The notes: generated from the letters alone by a model not told the origin. 64,000 bases of DNA from Pseudomonas sp. Irchel s3b2 (GCF_900187445.1 NZ_FYEB01000001.1:186001-250000), one strand, 5' to 3'; numbered from the stretch's first letter, positions 16,911 to 28,430 are shown. Numbers and translations: made by a program.

Positions 16911-17402
16911 ATGCGACTGACTACAAAAGGCCGATACGCCGTGACCGCCATGCTTGACTTGGCGTTGCACGCGCAGCACGGGCCGGTGTCCCTGGCCGAT
17001 ATCTCCGAGCGCCAAGGTATCTCCCTGTCCTACCTCGAGCAGCTTTTTGCCAAATTGCGCCGCAGCAATCTGGTGTCCAGTGTTCGCGGTCCAGGCGGTG
17101 GTTACCAGCTGTCCCGCGACATGCAGGGCATCCAGGTCGCCCAGGTGATCGATGCGGTCAACGAATCGGTCGATGCAACCAAATGCCAGGGCCAGGGCGA
17201 TTGCCATCAAGGCGACACCTGCTTGACCCACCACTTGTGGTGCGACCTGAGCCTGCAGATTCACGAATTTCTCAGCGGTATCAGCTTGGCTGACCTTGTA
17301 ACTCGCCGTGAGGTGCAAGAAGTAGCCCAGCGTCAGGACCAGCGTCGTTGCAACAGCAAGGCGCCGCGCCTGGACAAGATTGAAGCGTCCGCCGTCGAAT
17401 GA
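16911..17402 (+). CDS. iscR: Fe-S cluster assembly transcriptional regulator IscR
   Basis: The 163-residue Rrf2-family regulator has an N-terminal winged helix ([20 protein letters not shown]) and the [2Fe-2S] ligands Cys92, Cys98, Cys104 and His107 ([18 protein letters not shown]), at the same positions as in E. coli. It senses Fe-S demand and represses its own operon through the type 1 site upstream. The ATG at 16911 is the family start. It heads the iscRSUA-hscBA-fdx-iscX operon. Confidence 0.97.
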   Translation: MRLTTKGRYAVTAMLDLALHAQHGPVSLADISERQGISLSYLEQLFAKLRRSNLVSSVRGPGGGYQLSRDMQGIQVAQVIDAVNESVDATKCQGQGDCHQGDTCLTHHLWCDLSLQIHEFLSGISLADLVTRREVQEVAQRQDQRRCNSKAPRLDKIEASAVE

Positions 17403-17452
17403 CAGCCAAAGAGCTAGCGGCACGCCAGCCAGCCTGATTTAGGAGATAGTCC

Positions 17453-18667
17453 ATGAAATTGCCGATTTACCTTGATTACTCTGCGACGACCCCGGTTGAT
17501 CCACGTGTCGCGCAAAAGATGAGTGAATGCCTGCTGGTCGACGGAAACTTCGGTAACCCGGCGTCCCGTTCCCACGTGTTCGGCTGGAAAGCTGAAGAAT
17601 CCGTCGAGAACGCTCGTCGTCAGGTCGCTGACCTGGTTAACGCCGACCCGCGTGAAATCGTCTGGACCTCCGGTGCCACCGAGTCCGACAACCTGGCAAT
17701 CAAGGGTGCGGCGCATTTCTACTCCACCAAAGGCAAGCACCTGATCACCACCAAGATTGAGCACAAGGCTGTCCTCGACACCATGCGCCAACTGGAGCGT
17801 GAAGGTTTCGAAGTGACCTACCTCGATCCTCGCGAAGATGGTCTGGTCACTCCAGAGATGGTCGAAGCAGCCCTGCGCGACGACACCATCCTGGTGTCGA
17901 TCATGCACGTGAACAACGAAATCGGCACCATCAACGACATCGCAGCCATCGGCGAACTGACCCGCTCCAAGGGGATCCTGTTCCACGTCGACGCCGCTCA
18001 GTCCACCGGCAAGGTCGAGATCGACCTGTCGAAGCTGAAAGTCGACATGATGTCGTTCTCTGCCCACAAAACCTACGGCCCTAAAGGCATCGGCGCGCTG
18101 TACGTCAGCCGCAAGCCGCGTGTGCGCATCGAAGCGACCATGCATGGCGGCGGTCACGAACGTGGCATGCGTTCCGGCACCCTGGCGACCCACCAGATCG
18201 TGGGCATGGGCGAAGCTTTCCGTGTAGCCAAGGAAGACATGGCTGCCGAGAACGTACGCATCAAAGCCCTGAGCGATCGTTTCTTCAAGCAGGTCGAAGG
18301 TCTGGAAGAGCTGTACGTCAATGGCAGCATGACCGCCCGTGTACCGCACAACCTGAACCTGAGCTTCAACTACGTTGAAGGCGAGTCGCTGATCATGGCG
18401 CTCAAGGATCTGGCGGTTTCGTCCGGTTCGGCCTGCACCTCGGCATCGCTTGAGCCTTCGTACGTACTGCGCGCCCTGGGCCGCAACGACGAACTGGCAC
18501 ACAGCTCGATTCGCTTCACCTTCGGCCGTTTCACCACCGAAGAAGAAATCGACTACGCCGCGCAGAAAGTCTGCGAGGCCGTTACCAAGCTGCGCACTCT
18601 CTCGCCGCTGTGGGACATGTACAAAGATGGCGTCGACATTTCGAAAATCGAGTGGGCGGCGCACTGA
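17453..18667 (+). CDS. iscS: Cysteine desulfurase IscS
   Basis: The 404-residue PLP enzyme takes sulphur from cysteine for Fe-S clusters, thiolated tRNA and thiamine. PLP-lysine is in [14 protein letters not shown] (about 206), and the persulfide-carrying Cys328 is in [20 protein letters not shown], the same position as in E. coli IscS (404 aa). It lies between iscR and iscU with good ribosome binding sites. Confidence 0.98.
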   Translation: MKLPIYLDYSATTPVDPRVAQKMSECLLVDGNFGNPASRSHVFGWKAEESVENARRQVADLVNADPREIVWTSGATESDNLAIKGAAHFYSTKGKHLITTKIEHKAVLDTMRQLEREGFEVTYLDPREDGLVTPEMVEAALRDDTILVSIMHVNNEIGTINDIAAIGELTRSKGILFHVDAAQSTGKVEIDLSKLKVDMMSFSAHKTYGPKGIGALYVSRKPRVRIEATMHGGGHERGMRSGTLATHQIVGMGEAFRVAKEDMAAENVRIKALSDRFFKQVEGLEELYVNGSMTARVPHNLNLSFNYVEGESLIMALKDLAVSSGSACTSASLEPSYVLRALGRNDELAHSSIRFTFGRFTTEEEIDYAAQKVCEAVTKLRTLSPLWDMYKDGVDISKIEWAAH

Positions 18668-18753
18668 TATTCAAGTCGCCGCAACCGGGCCCTGCGAATC
18701 GACGATTGGCAGGGCTTCAAGAGCGACTCTCTGATGAGTGAGGATTAAGAATC

Positions 18754-19140
18754 ATGGCTTACAGCGAAAAGGTCATCGACCACTACGAGAACCCGCGCAA
18801 CGTCGGCAAGATGGACGCGGAAGATCCTGATGTCGGCACCGGCATGGTCGGCGCTCCGGCGTGCGGCGACGTGATGCGCCTGCAGATCAAGGTCAACGAA
18901 CAAGGCATCATCGAAGACGCCAAGTTCAAGACTTACGGTTGCGGTTCGGCTATCGCCTCCAGCTCCCTGGCGACCGAGTGGATGAAAGGCAAGACTCTGG
19001 ATGAAGCAGAGACCATCAAGAACACTCAGCTGGCCGAAGAACTGGCTCTGCCGCCAGTAAAAATTCACTGCTCCGTACTTGCTGAAGACGCTATCAAAGC
19101 GGCTGTTCGCGACTACAAGCAGAAGAAAGGCTTGATCTGA
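18754..19140 (+). CDS. iscU: Fe-S cluster scaffold IscU
   Basis: The 128-residue scaffold assembles clusters with sulphur from IscS. The three ligand cysteines are in [20 protein letters not shown] and [12 protein letters not shown]. The LPPVKIHCS segment matches the LPPVK motif that HscA recognises. Length is identical to E. coli IscU. Confidence 0.98.
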   Translation: MAYSEKVIDHYENPRNVGKMDAEDPDVGTGMVGAPACGDVMRLQIKVNEQGIIEDAKFKTYGCGSAIASSSLATEWMKGKTLDEAETIKNTQLAEELALPPVKIHCSVLAEDAIKAAVRDYKQKKGLI

Positions 19141-19174
19141 CTTTCAAGATTTGGCGACGAGTAAGGAGTCACCG

Positions 19175-19498
19175 ATGGCTATCAGCATGACAGAAGCGGC
19201 TGCTCAACACGTGCGACGCTCCCTCAACGGGCGCGGCAAAGGTGAAGGGATTCGTCTGGGTGTTCGCACCACAGGCTGTTCCGGCCTTGCCTACGTGCTG
19301 GAGTTTGTCGACGAGGTGGTGGCAGAGGATCAAGTGTTCGAAAGTCACGGCGAGAAAGTGATCATCGACCCGAAAAGCCTGGCATACCTGGACGGAACCG
19401 AGCTCGATTTCGTCAAGGAAGGGTTGAACGAAGGCTTCAAGTTCAACAATCCCAACGTACGCGGTGAATGTGGCTGCGGCGAAAGCTTCAACATCTGA
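19175..19498 (+). CDS. iscA: A-type Fe-S carrier IscA
   Basis: The 107-residue protein accepts and delivers iron or [4Fe-4S]/[2Fe-2S] clusters. Conserved cysteines are in [10 protein letters not shown] and the C-terminal GECGCGESF. The ATG at 19175 is preceded by TAAGGAG; an upstream in-frame start would add eight residues absent from the family. Confidence 0.97.
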   Translation: MAISMTEAAAQHVRRSLNGRGKGEGIRLGVRTTGCSGLAYVLEFVDEVVAEDQVFESHGEKVIIDPKSLAYLDGTELDFVKEGLNEGFKFNNPNVRGECGCGESFNI

Positions 19499-19506
19499 GG
19501 CTGCTT

Positions 19507-20028
19507 GTGGGTACTCCTTGTCATTTCGCTTTATTTGAACTGCAGCCGAGCTTCCGTCTGGATCTCGAGCAGTTGGCCACGCGCTACCGTGAGTTGGCGC
19601 GCGGTGTTCATCCAGACCGCTTTGCCGACGCTTCTGAGCGTGAGCAGCGGCTGGCGCTCGAGCAATCCGCGAGCCTCAACGAGGCCTACCAGACGCTCAA
19701 AAGCCCTCCCAAACGCGCGCGCTACTTGCTCGCCATGGGCGGTCGCGAGCTGCCGCTGGAGGTTACGGTGCATGATCCGGAGTTTCTTCTGCAGCAGATG
19801 GAGTTGCGTGAAGAGCTCGAAGACCTGCAAGACAGCGCCGACCTGGCCGGCATTGCCGTGTTCAATCGTCGTTTGAAGGTTGCGCAGGATGAACTGAACG
19901 AAAGCTTCGCAGCCTGTTGGGATGATGCAGCGCAACGTGAACAGGCCGAACGCCTGATGCGGCGCATGCAATTCCTCGACAAGCTCACCTACGAAGTGCG
20001 CCAGTTAGAAGAGCGCCTCGACGATTAA
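19507..20028 (+). CDS. hscB: Fe-S co-chaperone HscB (J-protein)
   Basis: The 173-residue J-domain protein stimulates HscA ATPase and brings IscU to it. The HPD signature is in [14 protein letters not shown]. The C-terminal three-helix bundle binds IscU. A GTG start at 19507 gives the family N terminus ([16 protein letters not shown]), 8 bp after the iscA stop. An upstream in-frame ATG lies inside iscA and is rejected. Confidence 0.95.
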   Translation: MGTPCHFALFELQPSFRLDLEQLATRYRELARGVHPDRFADASEREQRLALEQSASLNEAYQTLKSPPKRARYLLAMGGRELPLEVTVHDPEFLLQQMELREELEDLQDSADLAGIAVFNRRLKVAQDELNESFAACWDDAAQREQAERLMRRMQFLDKLTYEVRQLEERLDD

Positions 20029-20079
20029 CCCAGTGCCGCTCCGGTCGCACGCCTGATATACAGATAAGTCCTGATCACG

Positions 20080-21945
20080 ATGGCCCTACTGCAGATCGCC
20101 GAACCCGGCCAAAGTCCTCAACCGCACCAGCGTCGTCTGGCTGTGGGGATCGACTTGGGCACTACCAATTCGCTGGTCGCTGCGTTGCGCAGTGGTCTTT
20201 CCGAGCCTCTGGCCGACGCGCAAGGGCAGGTCATCCTGCCGTCTGCCGTGCGCTATCACGCCGATCGCGTCGAAGTTGGCGAGTCGGCCAAACTGGCCGC
20301 CGCGTCCGATCCTTTGAACACTGTGCTGTCGGTCAAGCGCTTGATGGGTCGTGGTCTGTCCGACGTCAAGCAATTGGGCGATCAGCTGCCGTACCGTTTT
20401 GTCGATGGCGAGTCGCACATGCCGTTCATCGACACGGTGCAAGGCCCGAAAAGCCCGGTCGAAGTCTCCGCCGATATCCTCAAAGTGCTGCGTCAGCGCG
20501 CTGAAGCGACTTTGGGTGGCGAATTGGTTGGTGCGGTGATTACCGTTCCGGCCTATTTCGACGATGCTCAGCGTCAAGCCACCAAGGATGCGGCCAAGCT
20601 GGCCGGATTGAACGTGCTGCGTTTGCTCAATGAGCCAACCGCCGCCGCGGTCGCTTACGGTCTGGATCAGCACGCCGAAGGCCTGGTCGCGATTTATGAC
20701 CTGGGCGGCGGCACCTTCGATATTTCGATTTTGCGCCTGACTGGCGGTGTGTTCGAAGTGCTGGCTACCGGCGGCGACAGCGCCCTGGGTGGCGATGACT
20801 TCGATCACGCGATCGCTGGCTGGATTATCGAGAGCGCCGGTCTGTCGGCCGACCTCGATCCGGGTACGCAACGTAATCTGCTGCAAACCGCGTGTGCGGC
20901 CAAAGAAGCCCTGACCCATTGCTCGTCCGTCGAAGTTGCTTATGGCGACTGGAAGGCCGAGTTGACCCGTGAAGCCTTCAATACGCTGATCGAGCCGATG
21001 GTTGCTCGCAGTCTGAAAGCCTGCCGCCGCGCTGTGCGTGATTCCGGTATCGAGTTGGAAGACGTACACGCTGTGGTCATGGTCGGTGGCTCGACGCGCG
21101 TGCCTCGCGTCCGCGAAGCTGTTGCGCACGCCTTCGGTCGCGAGCCGCTGACCGAAATCGATCCGGATCAAGTGGTGGCCATCGGTGCCGCGATCCAGGC
21201 CGATACCCTGGCTGGCAACAAGCGTGACGGCGGCGAACTGTTATTGCTCGACGTGATCCCGTTATCCCTGGGGCTGGAAACCATGGGCGGTCTGATGGAG
21301 AAGGTGATTCCGCGCAACACCACCATTCCCGTCGCCCGGGCCCAGGACTTCACTACTTATAAAGATGGCCAGTCGGCCATGGCGATCCACGTCTTGCAGG
21401 GCGAGCGTGAGTTGATCAGCGACTGCCGCTCCCTGGCGCGCTTCGAATTGCGCGGTATTCCAGCGATGGTGGCCGGTGCGGCGAAGATTCGCGTGACCTT
21501 CCAGGTCGACGCCGACGGTCTGCTCAGTGTCTCGGCCCGCGAATTGGGTTCGGGCGTCGAAGCCAGTATTCAGGTCAAACCGTCCTACGGCCTGACCGAC
21601 GGCGAAATCGCCAAAATGCTCAAGGATTCGTTCCAGCACGCCAACGACGACAAAGTCGCCCGTGTATTGCGCGAGCAGCAGGTCGATGCCCAGCGCCTGA
21701 TCGAGGCGGTGCAGGGCGCTCTGGAGGTTGACGGCGAACGCCTGCTTGACGCCGAAGAGCGCATGGTCATCGAATTGCAGATGCAGGAACTGACCGAATT
21801 GATGAAAGGCACCGATGGTTACGCCATCGAGCAGCAGACCAAGCGTCTGTCGCAAGTGACCGATGCCTTTGCTGCCCGCCGCCTGGATTCGACGGTGAAA
21901 GCCGCTCTGGCGGGGCGCAACCTGAATGAAATCGAGGATAACTGA
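20080..21945 (+). CDS. hscA: Fe-S chaperone HscA (Hsp70 family)
   Basis: The 621-residue specialised Hsp70 has the N-terminal ATPase domain ([40 protein letters not shown]) and a substrate-binding domain that recognises the LPPVK motif of IscU. Length is typical (E. coli 616). Its stop overlaps the fdx start by one base (TGATG). Confidence 0.98.
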   Translation: MALLQIAEPGQSPQPHQRRLAVGIDLGTTNSLVAALRSGLSEPLADAQGQVILPSAVRYHADRVEVGESAKLAAASDPLNTVLSVKRLMGRGLSDVKQLGDQLPYRFVDGESHMPFIDTVQGPKSPVEVSADILKVLRQRAEATLGGELVGAVITVPAYFDDAQRQATKDAAKLAGLNVLRLLNEPTAAAVAYGLDQHAEGLVAIYDLGGGTFDISILRLTGGVFEVLATGGDSALGGDDFDHAIAGWIIESAGLSADLDPGTQRNLLQTACAAKEALTHCSSVEVAYGDWKAELTREAFNTLIEPMVARSLKACRRAVRDSGIELEDVHAVVMVGGSTRVPRVREAVAHAFGREPLTEIDPDQVVAIGAAIQADTLAGNKRDGGELLLLDVIPLSLGLETMGGLMEKVIPRNTTIPVARAQDFTTYKDGQSAMAIHVLQGERELISDCRSLARFELRGIPAMVAGAAKIRVTFQVDADGLLSVSARELGSGVEASIQVKPSYGLTDGEIAKMLKDSFQHANDDKVARVLREQQVDAQRLIEAVQGALEVDGERLLDAEERMVIELQMQELTELMKGTDGYAIEQQTKRLSQVTDAFAARRLDSTVKAALAGRNLNEIEDN

Positions 21946-22286
21946 TGCCGCAGGTCATTTTTCTGCCACACGAGAAGTTTTGTCCGGAAGGCATGGTTGT
22001 AGAGGCTGAGCCCGGTATCTCTATTCTCGAACTGGCCCATGAACACCATATCGAGATGGAAAGCGCCTGTGGCGGCGTCTGCGCCTGCACAACCTGCCAT
22101 TGCATCATTCGCGAAGGTTTTGATTCGCTGGAAGAGGCGGATGAGCTGGAAGAAGATTTTCTTGATCGGGCCTGGGGTCTGGAAGCGCAATCGCGTCTAG
22201 CCTGTCAGGCGATCGTCGGGACTGAAGACCTGACCGTCGAGATTCCGAAATACTCGCTCAACCATGCAGCCGAAGCGCCGCACTGA
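21945..22286 (+). CDS. fdx: ISC-type [2Fe-2S] ferredoxin
   Basis: The 113-residue adrenodoxin-type ferredoxin supplies electrons during cluster assembly. Cluster ligands lie in ESACGGVCACTTCHC and SRLACQAIV. Start overlaps the hscA stop by one base. Confidence 0.97.
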   Translation: MPQVIFLPHEKFCPEGMVVEAEPGISILELAHEHHIEMESACGGVCACTTCHCIIREGFDSLEEADELEEDFLDRAWGLEAQSRLACQAIVGTEDLTVEIPKYSLNHAAEAPH

Positions 22287-22300
22287 TTCAAGGAACTGAA

Positions 22301-22501
22301 ATGAGTCTGAAATGGGTTGATGTGCTTGAAATCGCGATCCAGTTGGCTGAAACCAAGCCAGATGTGGATCCGCGTTACGTGAACTTCGTCGATCTGCACA
22401 AATGGGTGCTGGCATTGCCGGAGTTCAGTGATGATCCGACCCGCGGTGGCGAGAAGGTGCTTGAAGCCATTCAGGCCGCCTGGATCGAAGAAGCAGACTG
22501 A
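22301..22501 (+). CDS. iscX: Fe-S assembly protein IscX
   Basis: This 66-residue acidic protein (MSLKWVDVLEIAIQLAET, then DVDPRYVNFVDLHKWV) binds IscS and iron and modulates desulfurase activity. It matches the family in length and motif (66 aa in E. coli). Last gene of the isc operon, 14 bp after fdx. Confidence 0.96.
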   Translation: MSLKWVDVLEIAIQLAETKPDVDPRYVNFVDLHKWVLALPEFSDDPTRGGEKVLEAIQAAWIEEAD

Positions 22502-22535
22502 TCTCTGCACCGTACGCAGTTAGGCAATACCAAAG

Positions 22536-22563
22536 AACCCGCGTATAATTCGCGGGTTTAATT
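22536..22563 (+). promoter_or_regulatory. Hairpin between iscX and ndk with a -10 element in its loop
   Basis: AACCCGCG (22536-22543) and CGCGGGTT (22551-22558) are perfect inverted arms around the loop TATAATT. A T-rich tail (TAATTTTT) follows. The structure looks like the isc operon terminator, while TATAAT (22544-22549) is a perfect sigma-70 -10 for ndk, 46 bp before its start. The -35 is weak. Confidence 0.6.
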
Positions 22564-22594
22564 TTTCGCAAATTACCGTTTCTGGAGTTACACC

Positions 22595-23020
22595 ATGGCT
22601 GTTCAACGTACTTTCTCCATCATCAAGCCTGACGCTGTTGCAAAAAACGTTATCGGCGAGATCACCACTCGTTTCGAAAAAGCGGGCCTGCGCATCGTAG
22701 CTTCGAAACTGAAGCAACTGTCCAAAGCCGAAGCTGAAGGCTTCTACGCTGAGCACAGCGCTCGTGGTTTCTTCAACGACCTGGTTGCTTTCATGATCTC
22801 CGGTCCGGTTGTCGTTCAGGTTCTGGAAGGCGAAAACGCTATCGCTCTGAACCGTGAGCTGATGGGCGCTACCAACCCTAAAGAAGCTGCTGCCGGCACC
22901 ATCCGCGCTGACTTCGCTGATTCCATCGACGCCAACGCTGTACACGGTTCGGACTCCGAAGCCGCTGCTGCTCGCGAAATCTCGTACTTCTTCGCAGCTA
23001 CTGAAGTAACCACTCGCTAA
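22595..23020 (+). CDS. ndk: Nucleoside diphosphate kinase
   Basis: The 141-residue enzyme transfers gamma-phosphate between nucleoside triphosphates and diphosphates. The phospho-histidine is in [37 protein letters not shown] is the family N terminus. Length is the same as the 141-143 residues usual in gammaproteobacteria. Confidence 0.98.
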   Translation: MAVQRTFSIIKPDAVAKNVIGEITTRFEKAGLRIVASKLKQLSKAEAEGFYAEHSARGFFNDLVAFMISGPVVVQVLEGENAIALNRELMGATNPKEAAAGTIRADFADSIDANAVHGSDSEAAAAREISYFFAATEVTTR

Positions 23021-23048
23021 GCATTGGCTTAAGAGTGAAGGTGAATCC

Positions 23049-24197
23049 ATGACTACATCGACTGTAAAAACCAACCTGCTGGGTCTGACTCAACAGGAAA
23101 TGGAAAAATTCTTCGACTCAATCGGGGAGAAGCGTTTCCGTGCCGGTCAGGTAATGAAATGGATTCACCACCTTGGCGTTGATGATTTCGATGCCATGAC
23201 GAACGTCAGCAAGGCTTTGCGCGACAAGCTCAAGGCCATTGCTGAAGTCCGCGGTCCTGAAGTGGTCAGCGAGGACATTTCCACCGATGGCACCCGTAAG
23301 TGGGTGGTGCGTGTGGCGTCCGGTAGCTGCGTCGAGACCGTGTACATCCCCCAGGGCAAACGCGGCACTTTGTGCGTTTCGTCCCAGGCAGGCTGTGCCC
23401 TGGATTGCAGTTTCTGCTCCACCGGCAAGCAAGGTTTCAATAGCAACCTCACCGCCGCCGAAGTGATCGGCCAGGTGTGGATTGCCAATAAATCGTTCGG
23501 CAGCATCCCGGCGACCGCCGACCGTGCCATCACCAACGTGGTGATGATGGGCATGGGTGAGCCGCTGTTGAACTTCGACAACGTCGTAGCCGCCATGCAT
23601 CTGATGATGGATGACCTGGGCTATGGGATCTCCAAGCGCCGCGTAACCCTGTCCACTTCGGGCGTGGTGCCGATGATCGATGAGCTGTCCAAGCACATCG
23701 ACGTGTCCCTGGCGTTGTCGCTGCACGCACCAAACGACGCATTGCGTAACCAATTGGTGCCGATCAACAAGAAATATCCGCTTAAGATGCTGCTCGAGTC
23801 GTGCCAGCGCTACATGTCGTCCCTGGGCGAAAAGCGCGTGCTGACCATCGAGTACACCTTGCTCAAGGACATCAACGACAAGGTTGAACATGCCGTTGAG
23901 ATGATCGAGTTGCTCAAGAACATTCCGTGCAAGATCAACCTGATTCCGTTCAACCCGTTCCCGCATTCCGGTTACGAGCGCCCGAGCAACAACGCGATTC
24001 GCCGGTTCCAGGATCAGCTTCACCATGCAGGCTTCAACGTCACCGTACGCACCACCCGCGGTGAAGACATCGATGCCGCGTGTGGCCAATTGGTAGGGCA
24101 GGTGCTGGATCGCACCCGTCGCAGCGAACGTTATATCGCCGTGCGCGAGTTGAGCGCCGAAAACGATATCGCCACAAACGCCGCGAACAATAATTAA
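23049..24197 (+). CDS. rlmN: Dual-specificity 23S rRNA/tRNA adenine-C2 methyltransferase RlmN
   Basis: The 382-residue radical-SAM enzyme makes m2A2503 in 23S rRNA and m2A37 in some tRNAs. The CxxxCxxC cluster motif is [15 protein letters not shown] (about residues 113-127). [12 protein letters not shown] is conserved, and the C-terminal Cys of [11 protein letters not shown] is the methyl-carrying or resolving residue. It is 28 bp after ndk. Confidence 0.97.
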   Translation: MTTSTVKTNLLGLTQQEMEKFFDSIGEKRFRAGQVMKWIHHLGVDDFDAMTNVSKALRDKLKAIAEVRGPEVVSEDISTDGTRKWVVRVASGSCVETVYIPQGKRGTLCVSSQAGCALDCSFCSTGKQGFNSNLTAAEVIGQVWIANKSFGSIPATADRAITNVVMMGMGEPLLNFDNVVAAMHLMMDDLGYGISKRRVTLSTSGVVPMIDELSKHIDVSLALSLHAPNDALRNQLVPINKKYPLKMLLESCQRYMSSLGEKRVLTIEYTLLKDINDKVEHAVEMIELLKNIPCKINLIPFNPFPHSGYERPSNNAIRRFQDQLHHAGFNVTVRTTRGEDIDAACGQLVGQVLDRTRRSERYIAVRELSAENDIATNAANNN

Positions 24198-24209
24198 GAG
24201 AGGATCTCT

Positions 24210-24968
24210 ATGTCCCTGCGCTTCGCGCTGCTTGTGCTGTTGGCCAGCCTCTGTGCTGGTTGTGTCCTGTCGGGCGATTTCAACCCGATGAAGACCAGCA
24301 AGGGCCGTGATGAAGCGCGTGCCGCCTACGTGCAGCTGGGCCTGGGGTATCTGCAGCAGGGCATGACCGAGCGCGCCAAAGTCCCGTTGAAGAAGGCTTT
24401 GGACCTGGATAGCTCGGATCCTGACGCCAACGCGGCTCTGGGGCTGGTGTTCCAGGCCGAGATGGAGCCGGAACTGGCCGATCAGCATTTTCGCAAGGCG
24501 CTGTCTTCTCGCCCCGCCGATGCACGAATCCTGAATAACTACGGCAGTTTTCTTTTCGAAGAGAAACGTTACAAAGAGGCGTACGAACGCTTCGAACAGG
24601 CCGCCGCCGATACCCTGTATCCTGAGCGTTCGCGGGTTTTCGAAAACCTGGGTATGACCGCTTCAAAGCTTGGCCAGCGTGATCTGGCCCGTCAGCAACT
24701 GGAAAAAGCCCTGCGTTTGAACCGCCAACAGCCACGAGCATTGCTGGAAATGGCTGAGTTGTCTTACGAAGACAGGCATTATGTGCCCGCGCGTGACTAT
24801 TACGACCGTTTTAGCCTGCTCACCGAACAAAATGCACGTAGTCTATTGCTCGGCGTTCGGCTGGCAAAAGTGTTCGAAGATCGCGACAAGGCCGCCAGTT
24901 TTGGCCTGCAATTAAAACGACTCTATCCCGGTACGCCGGAATATCAGCAATACCTGTCGGAGCAATGA
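24210..24968 (+). CDS. pilF: Type IV pilus biogenesis/stability lipoprotein PilF (PilW)
   Basis: The 252-residue protein has a lipoprotein signal (LLASLCAGC, lipidated Cys about residue 18) and about six TPR units, including AYVQLGLGYLQQGMTERAKV and PDANAALGLVFQAEMEPELA. It is the pilotin that helps the PilQ secretin reach and assemble in the outer membrane. It lies between rlmN and the rodZ-like gene, as in other pseudomonads. The stop overlaps the next start (ATGATGA). Confidence 0.93.
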   Translation: MSLRFALLVLLASLCAGCVLSGDFNPMKTSKGRDEARAAYVQLGLGYLQQGMTERAKVPLKKALDLDSSDPDANAALGLVFQAEMEPELADQHFRKALSSRPADARILNNYGSFLFEEKRYKEAYERFEQAAADTLYPERSRVFENLGMTASKLGQRDLARQQLEKALRLNRQQPRALLEMAELSYEDRHYVPARDYYDRFSLLTEQNARSLLLGVRLAKVFEDRDKAASFGLQLKRLYPGTPEYQQYLSEQ

Positions 24969-25990
24969 TGAAAGCGGCGCATCCCGAAGTTGTAGCAGCG
25001 AATCGCGTTAACCCCGGTGAGACTTTGCGCCAGGCTCGCGAAAGCAATGGCTGGTCGCTGGCCGAAGTGGCCCTCAAGCTCAACCTCACCGTCAATTCCC
25101 TGAGCAATCTGGAAGCCGGCGCTTTCGACAAGCTGCCAGGGCACACCTTTGCCCGTGGCTATATTCGCACATATGCCAAATTGCTCGGCATGGACCAGGC
25201 CATTCTGGTCCAACAGTTCGACCAATCCACCGGCACCGACTCCCAGGGCAGCAACGTCCACAGCCTGGGGCGTATCGAAGAGCCGGTTCGGGTTTCTCAC
25301 ACCATTTTGCGAATTGTCAGCCTGCTGTTACTGCTCGCGGTGATTGGCGGTGGTTTTGTCTGGTGGCAGGATCAAACCTCATTGCGCACCAAGGACTTGA
25401 TCGGCCTGGCTCCGGAACACGTTGAAGTCGAAGGCGCCGACGGCACCACCCAGATCCATCCACTGGACGAGCCGGAAGACCAGGCTGTTGCTCAAGGCCA
25501 GGCTGAAGGTGCAACGCCTCTTGCGCTGCCTCAGGCCGAGACTTCGACCGAGGAACCAGTCAGTGCCGAAACGAGCGCACCGGTTCCAGCACCAGCGGCT
25601 CCAGCAGTAACGCCCGCGGCTGCGGCCCACAGCACTGTTCCGGTTGTCGCGACACCGGCGACGCCTGCCCCGGCTGTTCCCGCTGTACCTGCACCCGTTA
25701 TTACTGCTCCGATTGCTCCGACCGCTCCAGCTCCAGCTCCGGTGGCCGGCCAAGGCCAGGTTCAACTGCAATTCACCGCCGATTGCTGGACGCAAGTGAC
25801 CGATGGCGCGGGCAAGGTGCTGTTAAGCGGTCTAAAGCGTAAAGGCGAAAATGTTACTGTCAGCGGCAAACCGCCATTTTCCGTGCGTCTGGGCTTCGCC
25901 CGTGGCGCGCAGGTCAGCTACAACGGACAGGTGGTTGATGTCGCTCCGTTCACCAGTGGCGAGACTGCTCGCCTGAAGTTGGGTCAATAA
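24965..25990 (+). CDS. rodZ: RodZ-like cytoskeletal membrane protein
   Basis: The 341-residue protein has an N-terminal Xre-type helix-turn-helix (PGETLRQARESNGWSLAEVA), one membrane helix (about 105-125, ILRIVSLLLLLAVIGGGFVW), a Pro/Ala-rich periplasmic linker (about 180-255) and a C-terminal DUF4115 beta domain. This is the layout of RodZ, which links MreB filaments to the cell-wall elongation machinery. The linker is low complexity. Start overlaps the pilF stop. Confidence 0.9.
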   Translation: MMKAAHPEVVAANRVNPGETLRQARESNGWSLAEVALKLNLTVNSLSNLEAGAFDKLPGHTFARGYIRTYAKLLGMDQAILVQQFDQSTGTDSQGSNVHSLGRIEEPVRVSHTILRIVSLLLLLAVIGGGFVWWQDQTSLRTKDLIGLAPEHVEVEGADGTTQIHPLDEPEDQAVAQGQAEGATPLALPQAETSTEEPVSAETSAPVPAPAAPAVTPAAAAHSTVPVVATPATPAPAVPAVPAPVITAPIAPTAPAPAPVAGQGQVQLQFTADCWTQVTDGAGKVLLSGLKRKGENVTVSGKPPFSVRLGFARGAQVSYNGQVVDVAPFTSGETARLKLGQ

Positions 25991-25993
25991 GTC

Positions 25994-27103
25994 ATGCACG
26001 GCGAATCTCCAATCAAACGTCGCGAATCCCGCAAGATCTGGGTCGGTAACGTGCCCGTGGGCGGCGATGCACCTATCGCTGTGCAGAGCATGACCAACAG
26101 CGACACCAATGACGTGGCCGCCACCGTGGCCCAGATCAATCGTCTGGAAGCCGCTGGCGTCGATATCGTGCGGGTTTCCGTGCCGGACATGGATGCCGCC
26201 GAAGCCTTCGGCAAGATCAAGCAACTGGTCAAAGTGCCGTTGGTGGCCGACATCCACTTCGACTACAAAATCGCATTGCGCGTAGCCGAACTGGGCGTCG
26301 ATTGCCTGCGGATCAACCCGGGCAACATCGGTCGCGAAGACCGCGTGCGTGCGGTGGTCGATGCTGCCCGTGATCGCGGGATTCCAATCCGCATCGGCGT
26401 CAACGCCGGCTCCCTGGAAAAAGACCTGCAAAAGAAATACGGCGAGCCGACCCCCGCTGCGCTGGTCGAGTCCGCCTTGCGTCACGTTGAACACCTCGAG
26501 CGCCTGAATTTCCAGGACTTCAAGGTCAGCGTGAAAGCCTCCGACGTGTTCATGGCTGTCGCCGCCTACCGCTTGCTGGCCAAGGAAATCGTCCAGCCGC
26601 TGCACTTGGGCATCACCGAAGCGGGTGGTTTGCGCTCAGGCACAGTGAAATCCGCCGTGGGCCTCGGTATGCTGCTCGCCGAAGGGATTGGCGATACTAT
26701 TCGTATCTCGTTGGCGGCCGATCCGGTCGAGGAAGTGAAAGTCGGCTACGACATTCTCAAATCCCTGCACCTGCGTTCCCGTGGCATCAACTTCATCGCC
26801 TGCCCGAGCTGCTCGCGGCAGAATTTCGATGTGGTCAAAACCATGAACGAGCTGGAAGGGCGCCTTGAAGACCTGCTGGTGCCGCTGGATGTCGCGGTGA
26901 TCGGTTGCGTGGTCAACGGGCCGGGCGAAGCCAAGGAAGCCCATATCGGCTTGACCGGCGGCACGCCAAACCTGATTTACATCGACGGCAAGCCGGCGCA
27001 GAAACTGACGAATGACAATCTGGTGGATGAGCTTGAACGCTTGATCCGTCAGAAAGCGGCCGAAAAGGTCGAGGCCGACGCAGCTGTAATCGCTCGCGGC
27101 TGA
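25994..27103 (+). CDS. ispG: 4-hydroxy-3-methylbut-2-enyl diphosphate synthase (flavodoxin)
   Basis: The 369-residue enzyme reduces MEcPP to HMBPP in the MEP isoprenoid pathway. The [4Fe-4S] cysteines are in [14 protein letters not shown] and [16 protein letters not shown]. The TIM-barrel N-terminal half is conserved ([18 protein letters not shown]). It starts 3 bp after rodZ. As an Fe-S enzyme it depends on the isc genes encoded nearby. Confidence 0.97.
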   Translation: MHGESPIKRRESRKIWVGNVPVGGDAPIAVQSMTNSDTNDVAATVAQINRLEAAGVDIVRVSVPDMDAAEAFGKIKQLVKVPLVADIHFDYKIALRVAELGVDCLRINPGNIGREDRVRAVVDAARDRGIPIRIGVNAGSLEKDLQKKYGEPTPAALVESALRHVEHLERLNFQDFKVSVKASDVFMAVAAYRLLAKEIVQPLHLGITEAGGLRSGTVKSAVGLGMLLAEGIGDTIRISLAADPVEEVKVGYDILKSLHLRSRGINFIACPSCSRQNFDVVKTMNELEGRLEDLLVPLDVAVIGCVVNGPGEAKEAHIGLTGGTPNLIYIDGKPAQKLTNDNLVDELERLIRQKAAEKVEADAAVIARG

Positions 27104-27140
27104 CCCTGACTAAAGCGCCGAATGAATTTAAGGATTTAAA

Positions 27141-28430
27141 GTGAGCAAGTCTCTGCAAGCCATACGTGGCATGAACGACATCCTGCCCGAACAGACTCCC
27201 CTGTGGCGTCATTTCGAGGGCACTGTTTCGCGTCTGCTGGATAACTACGGTTACAAGCAGATTCGCATGCCGATCGTCGAGTTCACCGAGCTGTTCAAAC
27301 GCTCCATCGGTGAAGTGACCGACATCGTCGAAAAAGAGATGTACACCTTCGACGACCGCAACGGCGATTCCCTGACCCTGCGCCCTGAGGGCACAGCGGC
27401 CTGCGTGCGTGCGGTGCTCGAGCACGGCATCACCGGCGGCGGCCAGGTGCAGAAACTCTGGTACATCGGCCCGATGTTCCGTCACGAACGTCCACAGAAA
27501 GGTCGTTATCGCCAGTTCCACCAGATCGGTTGCGAAGTCTTCAACCTCGACGGTCCGGACATCGACGCCGAGCTGATCGTGCTGACCTGGCGCCTGTGGG
27601 GCGAACTGGGTATCCGCGATGCGGTCAAGCTCGAACTCAACAGCCTGGGCACCAGCGAGTCCCGTGGTCGTTATCGTGAAGCACTGGTCGAATACCTGTC
27701 CGCTCGCCTGGATCAACTGGACGAAGACAGCCAGCGCCGTCTGAAGACCAACCCGCTGCGGGTTCTGGATACCAAGAACCCCGACACTCAAGCGGCGTTG
27801 GCCGACGCGCCAAAAATGGCCGACTACCTCGACGAAGAATCCCGCGTGCACTTCGAGGGCCTCAAGGCTCGTCTGGACGCCGCCGGCATTCCTTATGTGA
27901 TCAACCCGAAGCTGGTTCGCGGGCTGGATTACTACAGCAAGACTGTTTTCGAATGGGTCACCGACAAGTTAGGCGCCCAGGGCACCGTATGTGCCGGTGG
28001 TCGTTACGACGGTCTGGTGGAGCAGATGGGCGGCAAGCCGACCACGGGCGTGGGTTTCGCCATGGGCATCGAGCGTCTGGTGCTGCTGCTTGAAACCCTG
28101 GAGCAGATTCCTGAAGAGATTTCCCGTCAGGTTGATGTCTACCTCTGCGCCTTCGGTGAGGCCGCCGAGCTGGCCGGTCTGGTCCTTAGCGAACGTGTTC
28201 GTGATCAATTGCCCAACCTGCGCCTGCAAGTCAATGCCGGCGCCGGCAGCTTCAAAAGCCAGTTCAAGAAAGCCGACAAGAGCGGTGCGCTGTACGCATT
28301 GATTCTCGGTGACGACGAAATGGCCCAGCAAGTGGTAGGTTTCAAACCCCTGCGTGGCCAGGGTGAACAACAAAGCATTGCCTGGGATGCGCTTGCTGCA
28401 CACCTGGCCACCTGCGTCGTGCAGGGTTGA
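27141..28430 (+). CDS. hisS: Histidyl-tRNA synthetase
   Basis: The 429-residue class II synthetase shows motif 2 ([21 protein letters not shown]), the histidine-binding segments [15 protein letters not shown] and [15 protein letters not shown], motif 3 ([14 protein letters not shown]) and a C-terminal anticodon domain. A GTG start at 27141 (AAAGTGAGCAAG) follows an AAGGA site. Confidence 0.98.
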   Translation: MSKSLQAIRGMNDILPEQTPLWRHFEGTVSRLLDNYGYKQIRMPIVEFTELFKRSIGEVTDIVEKEMYTFDDRNGDSLTLRPEGTAACVRAVLEHGITGGGQVQKLWYIGPMFRHERPQKGRYRQFHQIGCEVFNLDGPDIDAELIVLTWRLWGELGIRDAVKLELNSLGTSESRGRYREALVEYLSARLDQLDEDSQRRLKTNPLRVLDTKNPDTQAALADAPKMADYLDEESRVHFEGLKARLDAAGIPYVINPKLVRGLDYYSKTVFEWVTDKLGAQGTVCAGGRYDGLVEQMGGKPTTGVGFAMGIERLVLLLETLEQIPEEISRQVDVYLCAFGEAAELAGLVLSERVRDQLPNLRLQVNAGAGSFKSQFKKADKSGALYALILGDDEMAQQVVGFKPLRGQGEQQSIAWDALAAHLATCVVQG

